30,112 nucleotides of DNA. Source: an uncultured Flavobacterium sp. (lineage in GTDB: Bacteria; Bacteroidota; Bacteroidia; Flavobacteriales; Flavobacteriaceae). Numbering within the stretch: position 1 is the stretch's first letter; the number at the start of each line of letters is the position of its first letter. The stretch lies in assembly GCF_946481155.1 (NCBI RefSeq), contig NZ_CAMLMK010000023.1, forward strand, positions 1 through 30,112, in the 5' to 3' direction. The position numbers and the translations under genes are program-made. Below, in pieces: positions 15,729 to 23,721 of the stretch. The notes under the pieces were generated by a model, which ran no database searches, was not told the DNA's origin, and worked only from the letters and a program-made list of their open reading frames with translations.

Positions 15729-16784
15729 ATGAAATCCAAATACATAATTTATTTCTTGCTTTCCATAGTTTTGGGAGGGATGATTTTTTACAGAATATCC
15801 GAAAACAAAGCCAAAGAAGACGGGGGAAAAGGCAAAGGCGATAAAAAACCGGCAAAAGTGACGGGAATGATTCTGAAACCTCAGGTGTTCTCTGACAATC
15901 TTTCACTTTCAGGCTCTATTGATGCCAACGAAAAGGTGGAAATCCGCAGCGAAGTGTCCGGAATTGTAGAAAGTATCAATTTTACGGAAGGCAGCACAGT
16001 AGCAAAAGGACAACAGCTCTTCAAGATAAACGATTTAGAGCTTCGTGCTCAACTTTCACAAGCCAGAACAAAACAAATCTTAGCTTCGGAAAATGAAAGA
16101 CGTGCCAAATTATTACTTCAAAAAGAAGCGATAAGCCAGGAAGAATACGACATTGCCAGCGCCGATTTCCGTTCTGCGCAGGCGCAAACCCAATTAATCC
16201 AGGCCCAGATTGCCAAAACTTCGGTTAAAGCACCATTTTCAGGAAAAATAGGGTTGCGTTCTATTTCCAAAGGAACTTATGTAACGCCAACAACAGTTGT
16301 CGCAAATCTGGTCAATACCAGTCAGGTGAAAATCACATTTTCCATTCCGGAAAAATATGCGACACAAATGAAAATCAATACCGTGCTGTCCTTTACGACT
16401 TCAGGCTCAAACGAGCAGTTTTCAGCAAAAGTGTATGCAATTGAGCCGGGAATCGAAGTGGAAACACGTACCTTAAAAATGCGTGCGATTGCCCAAAACC
16501 CAAACGGAAAACTTATTCCGGGAACTTTCGCAAACATTGCCCTCCCACTAGATAAAATTACAAATGCCCTATTAGTTCCGACCCAAGCTTTGATACCAGT
16601 GCAAAACGGAAAAAAAGTCTTTGTATCAGTGAACGGGAAAGCAAAAGAAATTATGGTGGAAACCGGTGCCCGAACGGATAAAGACGTTTTGGTAATTTCA
16701 GGATTGAAAGCCGGAGATACACTTCTGACCAGCGGAGTGATGACCTTGAAAGATGATTCGCCAGTAAAAGTAACTTTAAAGTAA
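15729..16784 (+). CDS. RND efflux periplasmic adaptor (membrane fusion protein)
   Basis: Periplasmic adaptor of a tripartite RND pump, linking the inner-membrane transporter to the outer-membrane channel. The 351-residue product begins with a hydrophobic signal anchor (about residues 4-21, no lipobox cysteine). Next come the lipoyl/barrel-sandwich half VEIRSEVSGIVESINFTEGS, a helical hairpin (about 95-155, rich in Gln/Ala/Glu), the second lipoyl half KAPFSGKIGLRSISKGTYV, and a beta-barrel plus membrane-proximal domain toward the C-terminus. The Lys/Gly-rich segment after the anchor is probably a flexible linker. It is the first gene of the operon, 15 bp before the pump gene. Confidence 0.93.
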   Translation: MKSKYIIYFLLSIVLGGMIFYRISENKAKEDGGKGKGDKKPAKVTGMILKPQVFSDNLSLSGSIDANEKVEIRSEVSGIVESINFTEGSTVAKGQQLFKINDLELRAQLSQARTKQILASENERRAKLLLQKEAISQEEYDIASADFRSAQAQTQLIQAQIAKTSVKAPFSGKIGLRSISKGTYVTPTTVVANLVNTSQVKITFSIPEKYATQMKINTVLSFTTSGSNEQFSAKVYAIEPGIEVETRTLKMRAIAQNPNGKLIPGTFANIALPLDKITNALLVPTQALIPVQNGKKVFVSVNGKAKEIMVETGARTDKDVLVISGLKAGDTLLTSGVMTLKDDSPVKVTLK

Positions 16785-16799
16785 GATAAAATTTAAAAC

Positions 16800-19700
16800 A
16801 TGAGTTTATCCACTTTAAGTATAAAACGACCGGTACTCACCATAGTACTAAACCTGATGCTGATCCTTTTCGGAATTATCGGGTATACCTTTTTGGGCGT
16901 ACGTGAATTCCCTTCGATTGATCCGGCTCAGATATCGGTACAAACGAATTATTCCGGTGCCAATGCCGATATCATTGAGTCACAAATTACGGAACCCTTA
17001 GAAAAAGCCGTAAATTCCATCGACGGAATCCGAAATATTTCTTCCTCAAGCAGCCAGGGCCGAAGCAGTATCAGTATCGAATTCAACTTAGATAAAAATC
17101 TCGAAGAAGCCGCTAATGATGTACGTGATAAAGTATCGCAGGCTGTCCGCAGCTTACCTCAGGATATTGATGCGCCACCAGTAGTCTCCAAAGCGGATGC
17201 CGATTCGGAGCCGATTATCACCATGACCGTGCAGAGTGACAATAAAAACGTGCTGGAACTTTCCGATTATGCTGATAATGTGCTTTCCCAGCGCTTACAA
17301 ACAATTCCGGGTGTGAGCAGCATCCAGATTTGGGGCCAGCGAAAATATGCGATGCGTTTGTGGATCGACCCGGTAAAATTAGCTTCCTATGGTTGCACGG
17401 TTGCAGATGTCCGAACAGCATTAAACAAGCAAAATGTTGAATTGCCTTCCGGAAAATTAACTGGTGCCAATACGGAACTTACGGTTAAGACAGTAGGAAG
17501 TATTACCAGCGAAGAAGGTTTTAATAATATAATCATCAAAGCAGAAGGTGACAAAATCGTTCGTCTAAGCGATATCGGGAAAGCCTCATTGGAAGCTGAA
17601 AATCTGGAAACAAAACTTTCCGATTCAGGCCAGCCGATGGTAGGTATGGCAATTATTCCGCAACCGGGAACAAACTATCTGGATATTGCCGAAAAATTCT
17701 ACGAGCAATACGACCAGCTAAAGAAAGATTTGCCTAAAGATTTTAAACTGAATATTGCTGTTGATAATACCATTTTTGTAAAGAAAGCCGTCCTGGAAGT
17801 AGCAGAAACACTCGCGCTGTCCATTTTACTGGTGGTATTGATTATCTATTTTTTCTTCCGAAATTGGGCTATTGCCTTTCGTCCTCTAATTGACATTCCG
17901 GTGTCTTTGATTGCTACCTTTTTCATTATGTATTTGTGCGGATTTTCCGTGAATGTATTGACCTTGCTCGCAATTGTACTGGCAACAGGATTAGTGGTGG
18001 ATGACGGAATCGTAGTAACCGAAAATATCTTTAAGAAAGTAGAGCAGGGCATGACCCCGATTGAAGCTGCGATAAAAGGTTCAAACGAGATTTTCTTTGC
18101 GGTAATCTCCATTTCGATTACGCTGGCAGCCGTATTTTTACCGGTAATCTTTCTGGAAGGTTTCGTAGGACGATTGTTCCGTGAATTTGGTGTAGTTATT
18201 GGCGCGGCCGTGTTGATTTCCGCTTTTGTGTCGTTAACGCTTACGCCGATGCTGAATGCCTACCTGATGAAAGGCGGCGAGCAGAAAAAATCGAAATTTT
18301 ATAACATGACGGAACCTTATTTTCAGAAAATGAATTCGACTTACGCGGAAGCATTAACCGGATTCATGAAGAAAAAATGGCTGAGTTTTCCGATACTGAT
18401 TGCGTGCTTCGGATTGATATATCTGTTTTTTACAGTGCTTCAGAAAGAAACCGCTCCTTATGATGACCGAAGTTTTATCGGCGTAAATGTAACTGCTCCC
18501 GAAGGTGCTTCCTATGAATACATGGACCGCTTTATGAACGAGCTTACAGAATTGATCAACGATTCAATTCCGGAGAAAAAAGTGAGTTTGATTATCACTT
18601 CGCCGGGATTTGGCTCTTCTTCGGTAAATACGGGCAGAGCACGAATCGCATTAGTTCAGCCGGGCGAAAGGGAAAAATCACAGAAGGAAATCGCCGAGGG
18701 ATTGACTAAATGGACAAAACAATATTCTGAAGCGAAAGTCAATGTTTCGGAATCACCAACAATCGCAGTAAACCGAAGAGGAGGAATGCCGATCCAATTC
18801 GTGATCCAGGCACCTAATTTCAAAAAGCTGGAAGAAAAAATTCCACAGTTTATGGAAGAAGTCGGCAATGATCCCACATTTTCCAATTCGGATGTAAACC
18901 TGAAATTCAATAAGCCCGAAATTTATGTAACTATCGATCGCGAAAAGGCACAAAGTCTGGGGGTTTCCGTTATTGATGTTGCGCAAACGCTACAACTTTC
19001 ATTGAGCGGCCAGCGTTTCGGGTATTTCATGATGAACGGGAAACAGTATCAGGTGATGGGGCAATTCGACAAAAAGGACCGAAATGCACCAATGGACCTG
19101 ACGTCAATTTTCGTTAAAAGCAGTTCGGGCCAGCTAATTCAATTAGACAATCTTGTTACGGTTGAGGAACAAAGCAGCCCGCCGCAATTGTACCACAATA
19201 ACCGTTATATGTCGGCCACAGTTTCCGCAGGATTAGCGCCGGGTAAAAGTATCGGTGACGGAATTGATGCAATGGAGCGAATTAAAGAAAAAGTGCTTGA
19301 CGACACCTTTACAACCGACTTAAGCGGTGAATCTAGGGATTTTGTGGAAAGCAGCTCGAATACTTCTTTCGCTTTCGGACTGGCATTATTGCTGATCTTC
19401 CTGATTTTGGCAGCCCAGTTTGAAAGTTTCATAGATCCGCTGATTATCATTTTAACTGTACCGATGGCTGTGGCGGGAGCTTTGTTTTCTTTATGGCTAT
19501 TCGGGCAAACGTGGAATATCTTCAGCCAGATTGGAACGGTAATGCTGATTGGTCTGGTGACAAAGAATGGGATTTTGATCGTTGAGTTCGCCAACCAGCT
19601 TCGGGAACAGGGCAAACCAAAGTATGAGGCTATTATCGAAGCTTCCGAATCGCGATTACGACCAATTTTAATGACGAGTTTAGCCATTGCTTTAGGTGCG

Positions 19701-19889
19701 TTGCCGATTGCTATGTCATTGGGTGCGGCGTCCACGAGCAGGATCGGAATGGGAGTCGTGATCGTTGGCGGAACCTTGTTTTCATTAATGCTGACTTTAT
19801 TCATAATCCCGGCGATTTATCTGATGTGGTCCCGTGAGAAAAAGCACCGTCCGGAATTTGACAATATTAAAGACTATGAAAAAGAATAA
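16800..19889 (+). CDS. RND multidrug efflux transporter (AcrB/HAE1 type)
   Basis: Inner-membrane proton-driven drug exporter. It is 1029 residues, the normal size for AcrB-type pumps, with twelve predicted membrane helices and two large periplasmic loops. The N-terminal helix begins RPVLTIVLNLMLILFG. The proton-relay pair D401/D402 is in TM4 (ATGLVVDDGIVVTENI), and the TM10 lysine lies in the segment GLVTKNGILIVEFANQL. The family motif near the pore domain (ADADSEPIITM, about 132-142) is also recognisable. Substrates cannot be predicted; the paired Asp in TM4 fits the hydrophobic/amphiphilic exporters (HAE) better than heavy-metal exporters. The 3' end overlaps the channel gene by 14 bp. Confidence 0.96.
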   Translation: MSLSTLSIKRPVLTIVLNLMLILFGIIGYTFLGVREFPSIDPAQISVQTNYSGANADIIESQITEPLEKAVNSIDGIRNISSSSSQGRSSISIEFNLDKNLEEAANDVRDKVSQAVRSLPQDIDAPPVVSKADADSEPIITMTVQSDNKNVLELSDYADNVLSQRLQTIPGVSSIQIWGQRKYAMRLWIDPVKLASYGCTVADVRTALNKQNVELPSGKLTGANTELTVKTVGSITSEEGFNNIIIKAEGDKIVRLSDIGKASLEAENLETKLSDSGQPMVGMAIIPQPGTNYLDIAEKFYEQYDQLKKDLPKDFKLNIAVDNTIFVKKAVLEVAETLALSILLVVLIIYFFFRNWAIAFRPLIDIPVSLIATFFIMYLCGFSVNVLTLLAIVLATGLVVDDGIVVTENIFKKVEQGMTPIEAAIKGSNEIFFAVISISITLAAVFLPVIFLEGFVGRLFREFGVVIGAAVLISAFVSLTLTPMLNAYLMKGGEQKKSKFYNMTEPYFQKMNSTYAEALTGFMKKKWLSFPILIACFGLIYLFFTVLQKETAPYDDRSFIGVNVTAPEGASYEYMDRFMNELTELINDSIPEKKVSLIITSPGFGSSSVNTGRARIALVQPGEREKSQKEIAEGLTKWTKQYSEAKVNVSESPTIAVNRRGGMPIQFVIQAPNFKKLEEKIPQFMEEVGNDPTFSNSDVNLKFNKPEIYVTIDREKAQSLGVSVIDVAQTLQLSLSGQRFGYFMMNGKQYQVMGQFDKKDRNAPMDLTSIFVKSSSGQLIQLDNLVTVEEQSSPPQLYHNNRYMSATVSAGLAPGKSIGDGIDAMERIKEKVLDDTFTTDLSGESRDFVESSSNTSFAFGLALLLIFLILAAQFESFIDPLIIILTVPMAVAGALFSLWLFGQTWNIFSQIGTVMLIGLVTKNGILIVEFANQLREQGKPKYEAIIEASESRLRPILMTSLAIALGALPIAMSLGAASTSRIGMGVVIVGGTLFSLMLTLFIIPAIYLMWSREKKHRPEFDNIKDYEKE

Positions 19890-21198
19890 GACGATGAGAA
19901 GGATGCTGGTTCAGATAATAACGTTGCTGTCCGTAATTCCTGCCCTCCAAGCTCAGGAAATCCTGACGGTTGAGGAAGCAGTGCAAATCGCGCTTAAGAA
20001 CAATTATGACATCAAAATTGCGGCTAACGATTCGGACATAACAAAAGAAAATAAGAGTTTGGGAAATGCAGGGATGTTGCCTAAAGTAGATTTGACACTC
20101 ACGCAAAACAATACAATTCAAAACACTAAACAAACGCAGTCTGACGGTGAAGTGCGTGAATTGGATAATGCTAAAAACAATAGCCTTGCCTATGGCGTAA
20201 ATTTAGGCTGGACCGTTTTTGACGGCTTGAGAATGTTTGCCCGTTATGACCAGTTGAAAGAGCTGGAAAAGCAGGGAGAAGCTCAGTTAAAAATGACGAT
20301 TTTAACTAAAGTCAGCGATGTGATGACCACTTATTACGATCTGGTACAGCAACAGCAATTGTTAAAAGCGTTAGATACCACAATCGTTATTTCAAAGCAA
20401 AGGGTAAAAACGGCAGATAACCGATTTACCATCGGAAAAGCATCGAAACTGGAATTTTTGAACGCGCAGGTGGATCTGAATACCGATACTTCTAATCTAT
20501 TGCGACAGAAAGAACTTTATGAGATTACAAAAATCAGGCTGAATGAGATTTTAGCAAGAGACGTTCAGACCGATTTTAAAGTTGTGGAAGATGTCGTAGT
20601 GGATGAAAAATTAAAGCTGATTGATTTAAAAGAATTGGTCGAAAAACAAAATCCGCAGCTGCAATTGGCAATGATAGATAAAAAAGTAGCCGAATTGGAT
20701 ATGAAACAGCTTCGAGCCAACCGATACCCAACTGTAAAACTCAATACAGGCTATAATTTTAACCGTTCGGAATCAAGCTTAGGATTTACATCACAATCGT
20801 CGGCCAGAGGCTTAAATTATGGTGTTTCGGCTTCATTGAATGTTTTTAACGGGTTTCTTCAGAACCGAAATGAGAAAGTAGTCAAATTAATGGTCGAGAA
20901 TTCTACAATCGCTGTTGATCAGCAAAAACAAACGATAGATGCGCAATTGGTTTCTATGTATCAAACTTACGTGACAAATCTTGAATTGGCTAAGTTGGAA
21001 GAAGATAATGAGGCTATTGCCAAAAAGAATCTGGAAATTACTTTAGAGAAATTTAAAATCGGGACCATTCCGACAATTGAATTCAGAGCCGCGCAGGAGA
21101 ATTATATCAATGCCATTGCAAGAAACAGCAGTGCTAAGTTTCAGGCAAAAATTTCTGAAATCCTGTTGCAGGAAATCGCCGGGAATATCAAATTCTGA
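19876..21198 (+). CDS. TolC-family outer-membrane efflux channel
   Basis: Outer-membrane channel component of the same pump. I choose the ATG at 19876 (440 residues, MKKNKTMRRMLVQ), which overlaps the transporter stop by 14 bp; the ATG at 19894 is a good alternative and leaves the same signal peptide (ending PALQAQ). The mature protein has two repeated OEP domains, each with long amphipathic helices, for example VEEAVQIALKNNYDI near residue 35 and the second-half motif RANRYPTVKLNTGYNF. Family length is normal. No terminator is visible in the 73-bp gap before the CBS gene; TAACTTTA at 21227 could be a weak start signal for that gene. Confidence 0.93.
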   Translation: MKKNKTMRRMLVQIITLLSVIPALQAQEILTVEEAVQIALKNNYDIKIAANDSDITKENKSLGNAGMLPKVDLTLTQNNTIQNTKQTQSDGEVRELDNAKNNSLAYGVNLGWTVFDGLRMFARYDQLKELEKQGEAQLKMTILTKVSDVMTTYYDLVQQQQLLKALDTTIVISKQRVKTADNRFTIGKASKLEFLNAQVDLNTDTSNLLRQKELYEITKIRLNEILARDVQTDFKVVEDVVVDEKLKLIDLKELVEKQNPQLQLAMIDKKVAELDMKQLRANRYPTVKLNTGYNFNRSESSLGFTSQSSARGLNYGVSASLNVFNGFLQNRNEKVVKLMVENSTIAVDQQKQTIDAQLVSMYQTYVTNLELAKLEEDNEAIAKKNLEITLEKFKIGTIPTIEFRAAQENYINAIARNSSAKFQAKISEILLQEIAGNIKF

Positions 21199-21271
21199 GT
21201 TTAGTGATGGTTTAAATAGTATTTCGTAACTTTATGCCAGTAATTTTACTCATAATCAATACATTACGGCT

Positions 21272-21694
21272 ATGAAGTATAAAGTTCCGGTGTCTACCAT
21301 CATGACGCAAAATGTGGTAAAATTGAACCTGACCGATGATTTGACAAAAGCGGAAAGTCTGTTCAAAAGACATAAAATCAGACATATTCCTGTGGTGAAT
21401 GGTAATATACTCCTGGGGATCTTGAGTTATACCGATTTACTCCGAATTTCTTTTGTCGATGCTGTTGATGAAGAAGATGAAGTGATTGATGTAACCGTGT
21501 ACAACATGTTTACTATCGAACAGGTGATGACCAAAAAACTGGTGACCATTACTCCCGAGACTACGATCAAAGAAACCGCTGAGATTTTAGCAACCAAAGA
21601 ATTTCATGCTTTACCCGTCTGCCAGGGAGATTTGCTGGTGGGAATTGTGACAACAACCGATTTGATTAAATACCTGATAGACCAATATCATTAA
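21272..21694 (+). CDS. Two-CBS-domain protein
   Basis: A 140-residue stand-alone pair of CBS domains (about residues 5-60 and 75-137), with the repeated pattern VSTIMTQNVVKL / IEQVMTKKLVTI at the domain starts and RHIPVV / FHALPV in the cores. Tandem CBS pairs bind adenine nucleotides such as AMP or ATP and act as energy sensors; the partner is not evident. No enzyme domain or signal peptide is present, so it is cytoplasmic. It is convergent with rpe and shares a bidirectional terminator with it; the efflux operon lies upstream in the same direction, 73 bp away. Confidence 0.9.
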   Translation: MKYKVPVSTIMTQNVVKLNLTDDLTKAESLFKRHKIRHIPVVNGNILLGILSYTDLLRISFVDAVDEEDEVIDVTVYNMFTIEQVMTKKLVTITPETTIKETAEILATKEFHALPVCQGDLLVGIVTTTDLIKYLIDQYH

Positions 21695-21721
21695 AAAAGG
21701 CGCTGATTAAGGCGCCTTTTT
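21694..21721. terminator. Bidirectional terminator between the CBS gene and rpe
   Basis: AAAAAGGCGC (21694-21703) pairs with GCGCCTTTTT (21712-21721), loop of 8 nt. A-runs on one side and T-runs on the other make it work on both strands. It begins in the stop codon of the CBS gene and ends 3 bp before the rpe stop. Confidence 0.85.
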
Positions 21722-21724
21722 GTA

Positions 21725-22387
21725 TTAAGATGATGTTAGTTTCTTTAGATCAGCAGTAGTTTGTATTGGGTCTTTGGCGTTAAAAATATAACTTCCCGCT
21801 ACTAAGACGTTAGCGCCGGCTTCGACAAGCTGTTTAGCGTTTTTATCGGTAACTCCGCCGTCGATTTCAATTAGGGTATCCAAACCTTGCTCGTCGATCA
21901 TTTTTCGAAGTTTACGAACTTTATTATAGGTGATTTCTTCGAACTTCTGACCTCCAAAGCCTGGATTAATCGACATAATTAAAACCATGTAACATTCCGG
22001 CAGAATGTCTTCCAAAACGGAAACCGGAGTCGATAAGTTTAAAACCACACCGGCTTTGCAACCAGCATTTTTGATTTGCGTAAGTGTGCGGTGTAAGTGC
22101 GTAGTAGCTTCATAATGAACAGTGATGATATCGGCGCCGATTTTGGCAAACGTCTCAATGTATCTTTCCGGTTGTTCAATCATTAAGTGGACGTCTAAAG
22201 GCTTGGTCGCGTGCTTCTTGATGGCTTCAACTACGGGCATTCCGTAGGATAGATTAGGTACAAAATGACCGTCCATGATATCAATATGAAACCAATCCGC
22301 CTCACTTTGATTGATCATTTCAATGTCGCGTTGTAAGTTAGCAAAATCTGCTGCCAGCACTGAAGGTGCAATAAGGGTATTTTTCAT
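21725..22387 (-). CDS. rpe: Ribulose-phosphate 3-epimerase
   Basis: Interconverts ribulose-5-phosphate and xylulose-5-phosphate in the pentose phosphate pathway; a cytoplasmic TIM barrel with a divalent metal. The start is the ATG at 22387 (220 residues, MKNTLIAPSVLAADF), 27 bp after a perfect -7 element. Longer frames run into the tandem array and are not credible. Metal ligands H34, D36, H67 and D176 are all present, in HIDIMDG, VHLMIEQ and EIDGGV, and the phosphate-loop motif SINPGFGGQKF is at 139-149. It is monocistronic, separated from rpoD by the 59-bp repeat array. Confidence 0.97.
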   Translation of the reverse strand: MKNTLIAPSVLAADFANLQRDIEMINQSEADWFHIDIMDGHFVPNLSYGMPVVEAIKKHATKPLDVHLMIEQPERYIETFAKIGADIITVHYEATTHLHRTLTQIKNAGCKAGVVLNLSTPVSVLEDILPECYMVLIMSINPGFGGQKFEEITYNKVRKLRKMIDEQGLDTLIEIDGGVTDKNAKQLVEAGANVLVAGSYIFNAKDPIQTTADLKKLTSS

Positions 22388-22413
22388 TATAAATGTATGT
22401 TGTGTTGTGAGTG

Positions 22414-22421
22414 CAAAGATA
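22414..22421 (-). promoter_or_regulatory. -7 promoter element of rpe
   Basis: On the minus strand TATCTTTG matches TAnnTTTG perfectly, 27 bp before the rpe ATG. The tandem array begins only 9 bp upstream, so the -33 region of this promoter lies inside the first repeat unit. Confidence 0.6.
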
Positions 22422-22430
22422 GTATAAAAA

Positions 22431-22607
22431 GCAAAACTCCGGACACCCGAGCACATGTGCGAACTGACCGGAGTTTTGATTAATAAAAAGCAAAACTCCG
22501 GATACCCGAGCACATGTGCGAACTGACCGGAGTTTTGATTAATAAAAAGCAAAACTCCGGATACCCGAGCACTTGTGCGAACTGACCGGAGTTTTGATTA
22601 ATAAAAA
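22431..22607 (-). repeat. 59-bp tandem array of terminator-like hairpins (3 copies)
   Basis: Three direct copies of exactly 59 bp (22431-22489, 22490-22548, 22549-22607), differing at only two positions (C/T at unit base 14, A/T at base 25), followed by a divergent fourth element at 22608. Each unit has outer arms CAAAACTCCGG and CCGGAGTTTTG (11 bp, 22432-22442 with 22468-22478 in copy 1), a 25-nt loop around the palindrome GCACATGTGC, and, on the minus strand, a U-rich tail TTTTGCTTTTT. Because 59 is not a multiple of three, open frames through it are accidental. There is no unique spacer, so it is not a CRISPR array. Confidence 0.9.
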
Positions 22608-22635
22608 GCAAAACTCCGGTAATCAGCCGGAGTTT
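22600..22635 (-). terminator. Compact intrinsic terminator, probably the original rpoD terminator
   Basis: On the minus strand AAACTCCGG (22627-22635) pairs with CCGGAGTTT (22611-22619), loop of 7 nt, followed by TTGCTTTTTATT. It has the same stem as the 59-bp units but a short loop, so the units look like expanded copies of this terminator. It lies 134 bp past the rpoD stop. Confidence 0.65.
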
Positions 22636-22769
22636 CAATCATCAATCAAAAAACGAACAGTTATTGAAACTGTTGTTATTTTCAGTATTTTAAAGGATAA
22701 CTATCAAATTTTGAGCCGTAAAGTTAAAATAAACAATTCAATTTACAACTTTTTTACGGTTTTTCCAAA
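22636..22769 (-). other. A/T-rich rpoD 3' region with two weak hairpins
   Basis: No gene is seen here. Two inverted repeats are present: AACAGTT/AACTGTT with a 5-nt loop, in 22655-22675 approximately, and CCGTAAA (22716-22722) with TTTACGG (22753-22759) around a 30-nt A/T-rich loop. Together with the array this makes a gene-free stretch of 382 bp between rpe and rpoD. Confidence 0.4.
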
Positions 22770-23633
22770 CTATCCCAGGTAAGTTTTCAGAATTTTACTT
22801 CTTGAAGTGTGTTTTAATCTGCGGATAGCTTTCTCTTTGATCTGGCGTACACGCTCACGAGTCAGGTCAAAAGTCTCGCCGATTTCTTCCAAAGTCATTG
22901 GGTGTTGATCCCCTAAACCAAAATACAAACGAACTACGTCCGCTTCTCTTGGCGTTAGTGTTTCCAAAGCTCTTTCGATTTCGGTACGCAATGATTCGTG
23001 AATCAGCTCTCTGTCCGGATTTGGTGATTCTCCCGAACGTAAAACGTCGTATAAGTTTGAATCTTCACCTTCTACAAGCGGAGCATCCATGGATAAATGA
23101 CGACCGGAGTTTTTCATGCTCTCTTTTACGTCATTAACCGTCATGTCTAATTCCTGTGCAATTTCCTCTGCTGAAGGAGCACGCTCGTTAGACTGCTCCA
23201 ACAAAGCATACATTTTATTAATTTTGTTAATCGAACCAATTTTATTCAACGGTAAACGAACAATACGGGACTGTTCGGCTAATGCCTGAAGGATCGATTG
23301 ACGAATCCACCATACGGCATATGATATAAACTTAAATCCACGCGTCTCATCGAAACGTTGCGCAGCTTTAATTAACCCTAAGTTACCTTCGTTAATTAAA
23401 TCGGGTAAAGTTAAACCCTGATTTTGATATTGTTTTGCCACCGAAACCACGAAACGCAAATTAGCTTTCGTTAATTTTTCTAACGCTCTCTGGTCTCCGG
23501 CTTTAATTCGTTGTGCTAATTCTACCTCTTCATCTGCAGTAATCAAATCAACTTTTCCAATTTCCTGAAGGTATTTGTCTAAGGAAGCAGTTTCACGATT
23601 GGTAACCTGCTTGGTGATTTTAAGTTGTCTCAT
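22770..23633 (-). CDS. rpoD: Primary sigma factor of RNA polymerase (RpoD/SigA)
   Basis: Housekeeping sigma factor, 287 residues, that directs RNA polymerase to TTG/TAnnTTTG promoters in Bacteroidota. It has region 1.2 (about 16-48), region 2 with the highly conserved [20 protein letters not shown] and the -10/-7-reading segment [16 protein letters not shown], region 3 (about 130-205), and region 4 with the helix-turn-helix [20 protein letters not shown]. Region 1.1 and the non-conserved insertion of E. coli sigma-70 are absent, as is normal in this phylum. The ATG at 23633 is preceded by AAGGAGA at a 7-nt spacing. In the 88-bp upstream gap, GTAACTTTTTTGG is an imperfect -7 candidate. Confidence 0.96.
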   Translation of the reverse strand: MRQLKITKQVTNRETASLDKYLQEIGKVDLITADEEVELAQRIKAGDQRALEKLTKANLRFVVSVAKQYQNQGLTLPDLINEGNLGLIKAAQRFDETRGFKFISYAVWWIRQSILQALAEQSRIVRLPLNKIGSINKINKMYALLEQSNERAPSAEEIAQELDMTVNDVKESMKNSGRHLSMDAPLVEGEDSNLYDVLRSGESPNPDRELIHESLRTEIERALETLTPREADVVRLYFGLGDQHPMTLEEIGETFDLTRERVRQIKEKAIRRLKHTSRSKILKTYLG

Positions 23634-23640
23634 TTAAGAA

Positions 23641-23647
23641 TCTCCTT
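23641..23647 (-). promoter_or_regulatory. Strong Shine-Dalgarno sequence of rpoD
   Basis: On the minus strand AAGGAGA lies 7 nt before the rpoD ATG. Its AAGGAG core is complementary to the conserved 16S anti-SD. None of the other start sites in the window shows a comparable sequence at the right distance; the nearest is GGAAG before the antiporter ATG. Confidence 0.75.
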
Positions 23648-23721
23648 GTCTTTTAAGTGTTCAGGTAGTTATACGTTATGAAATCCAAAAAAGTTACACC
23701 AGATTCAAAAAAACTTTCGAA

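Noticed and set aside
22388..22552. Longer N-terminal version of rpe
   Set aside because: The extension is translated from the 59-bp array and lies upstream of the rpe -7 element; conserved family sequence starts at the ATG at 22387.
22431..22635. Regular repeats that could suggest a CRISPR array
   Set aside because: The whole 59-bp unit repeats, with no unique spacers and no cas genes nearby; it is a tandem terminator-like array.
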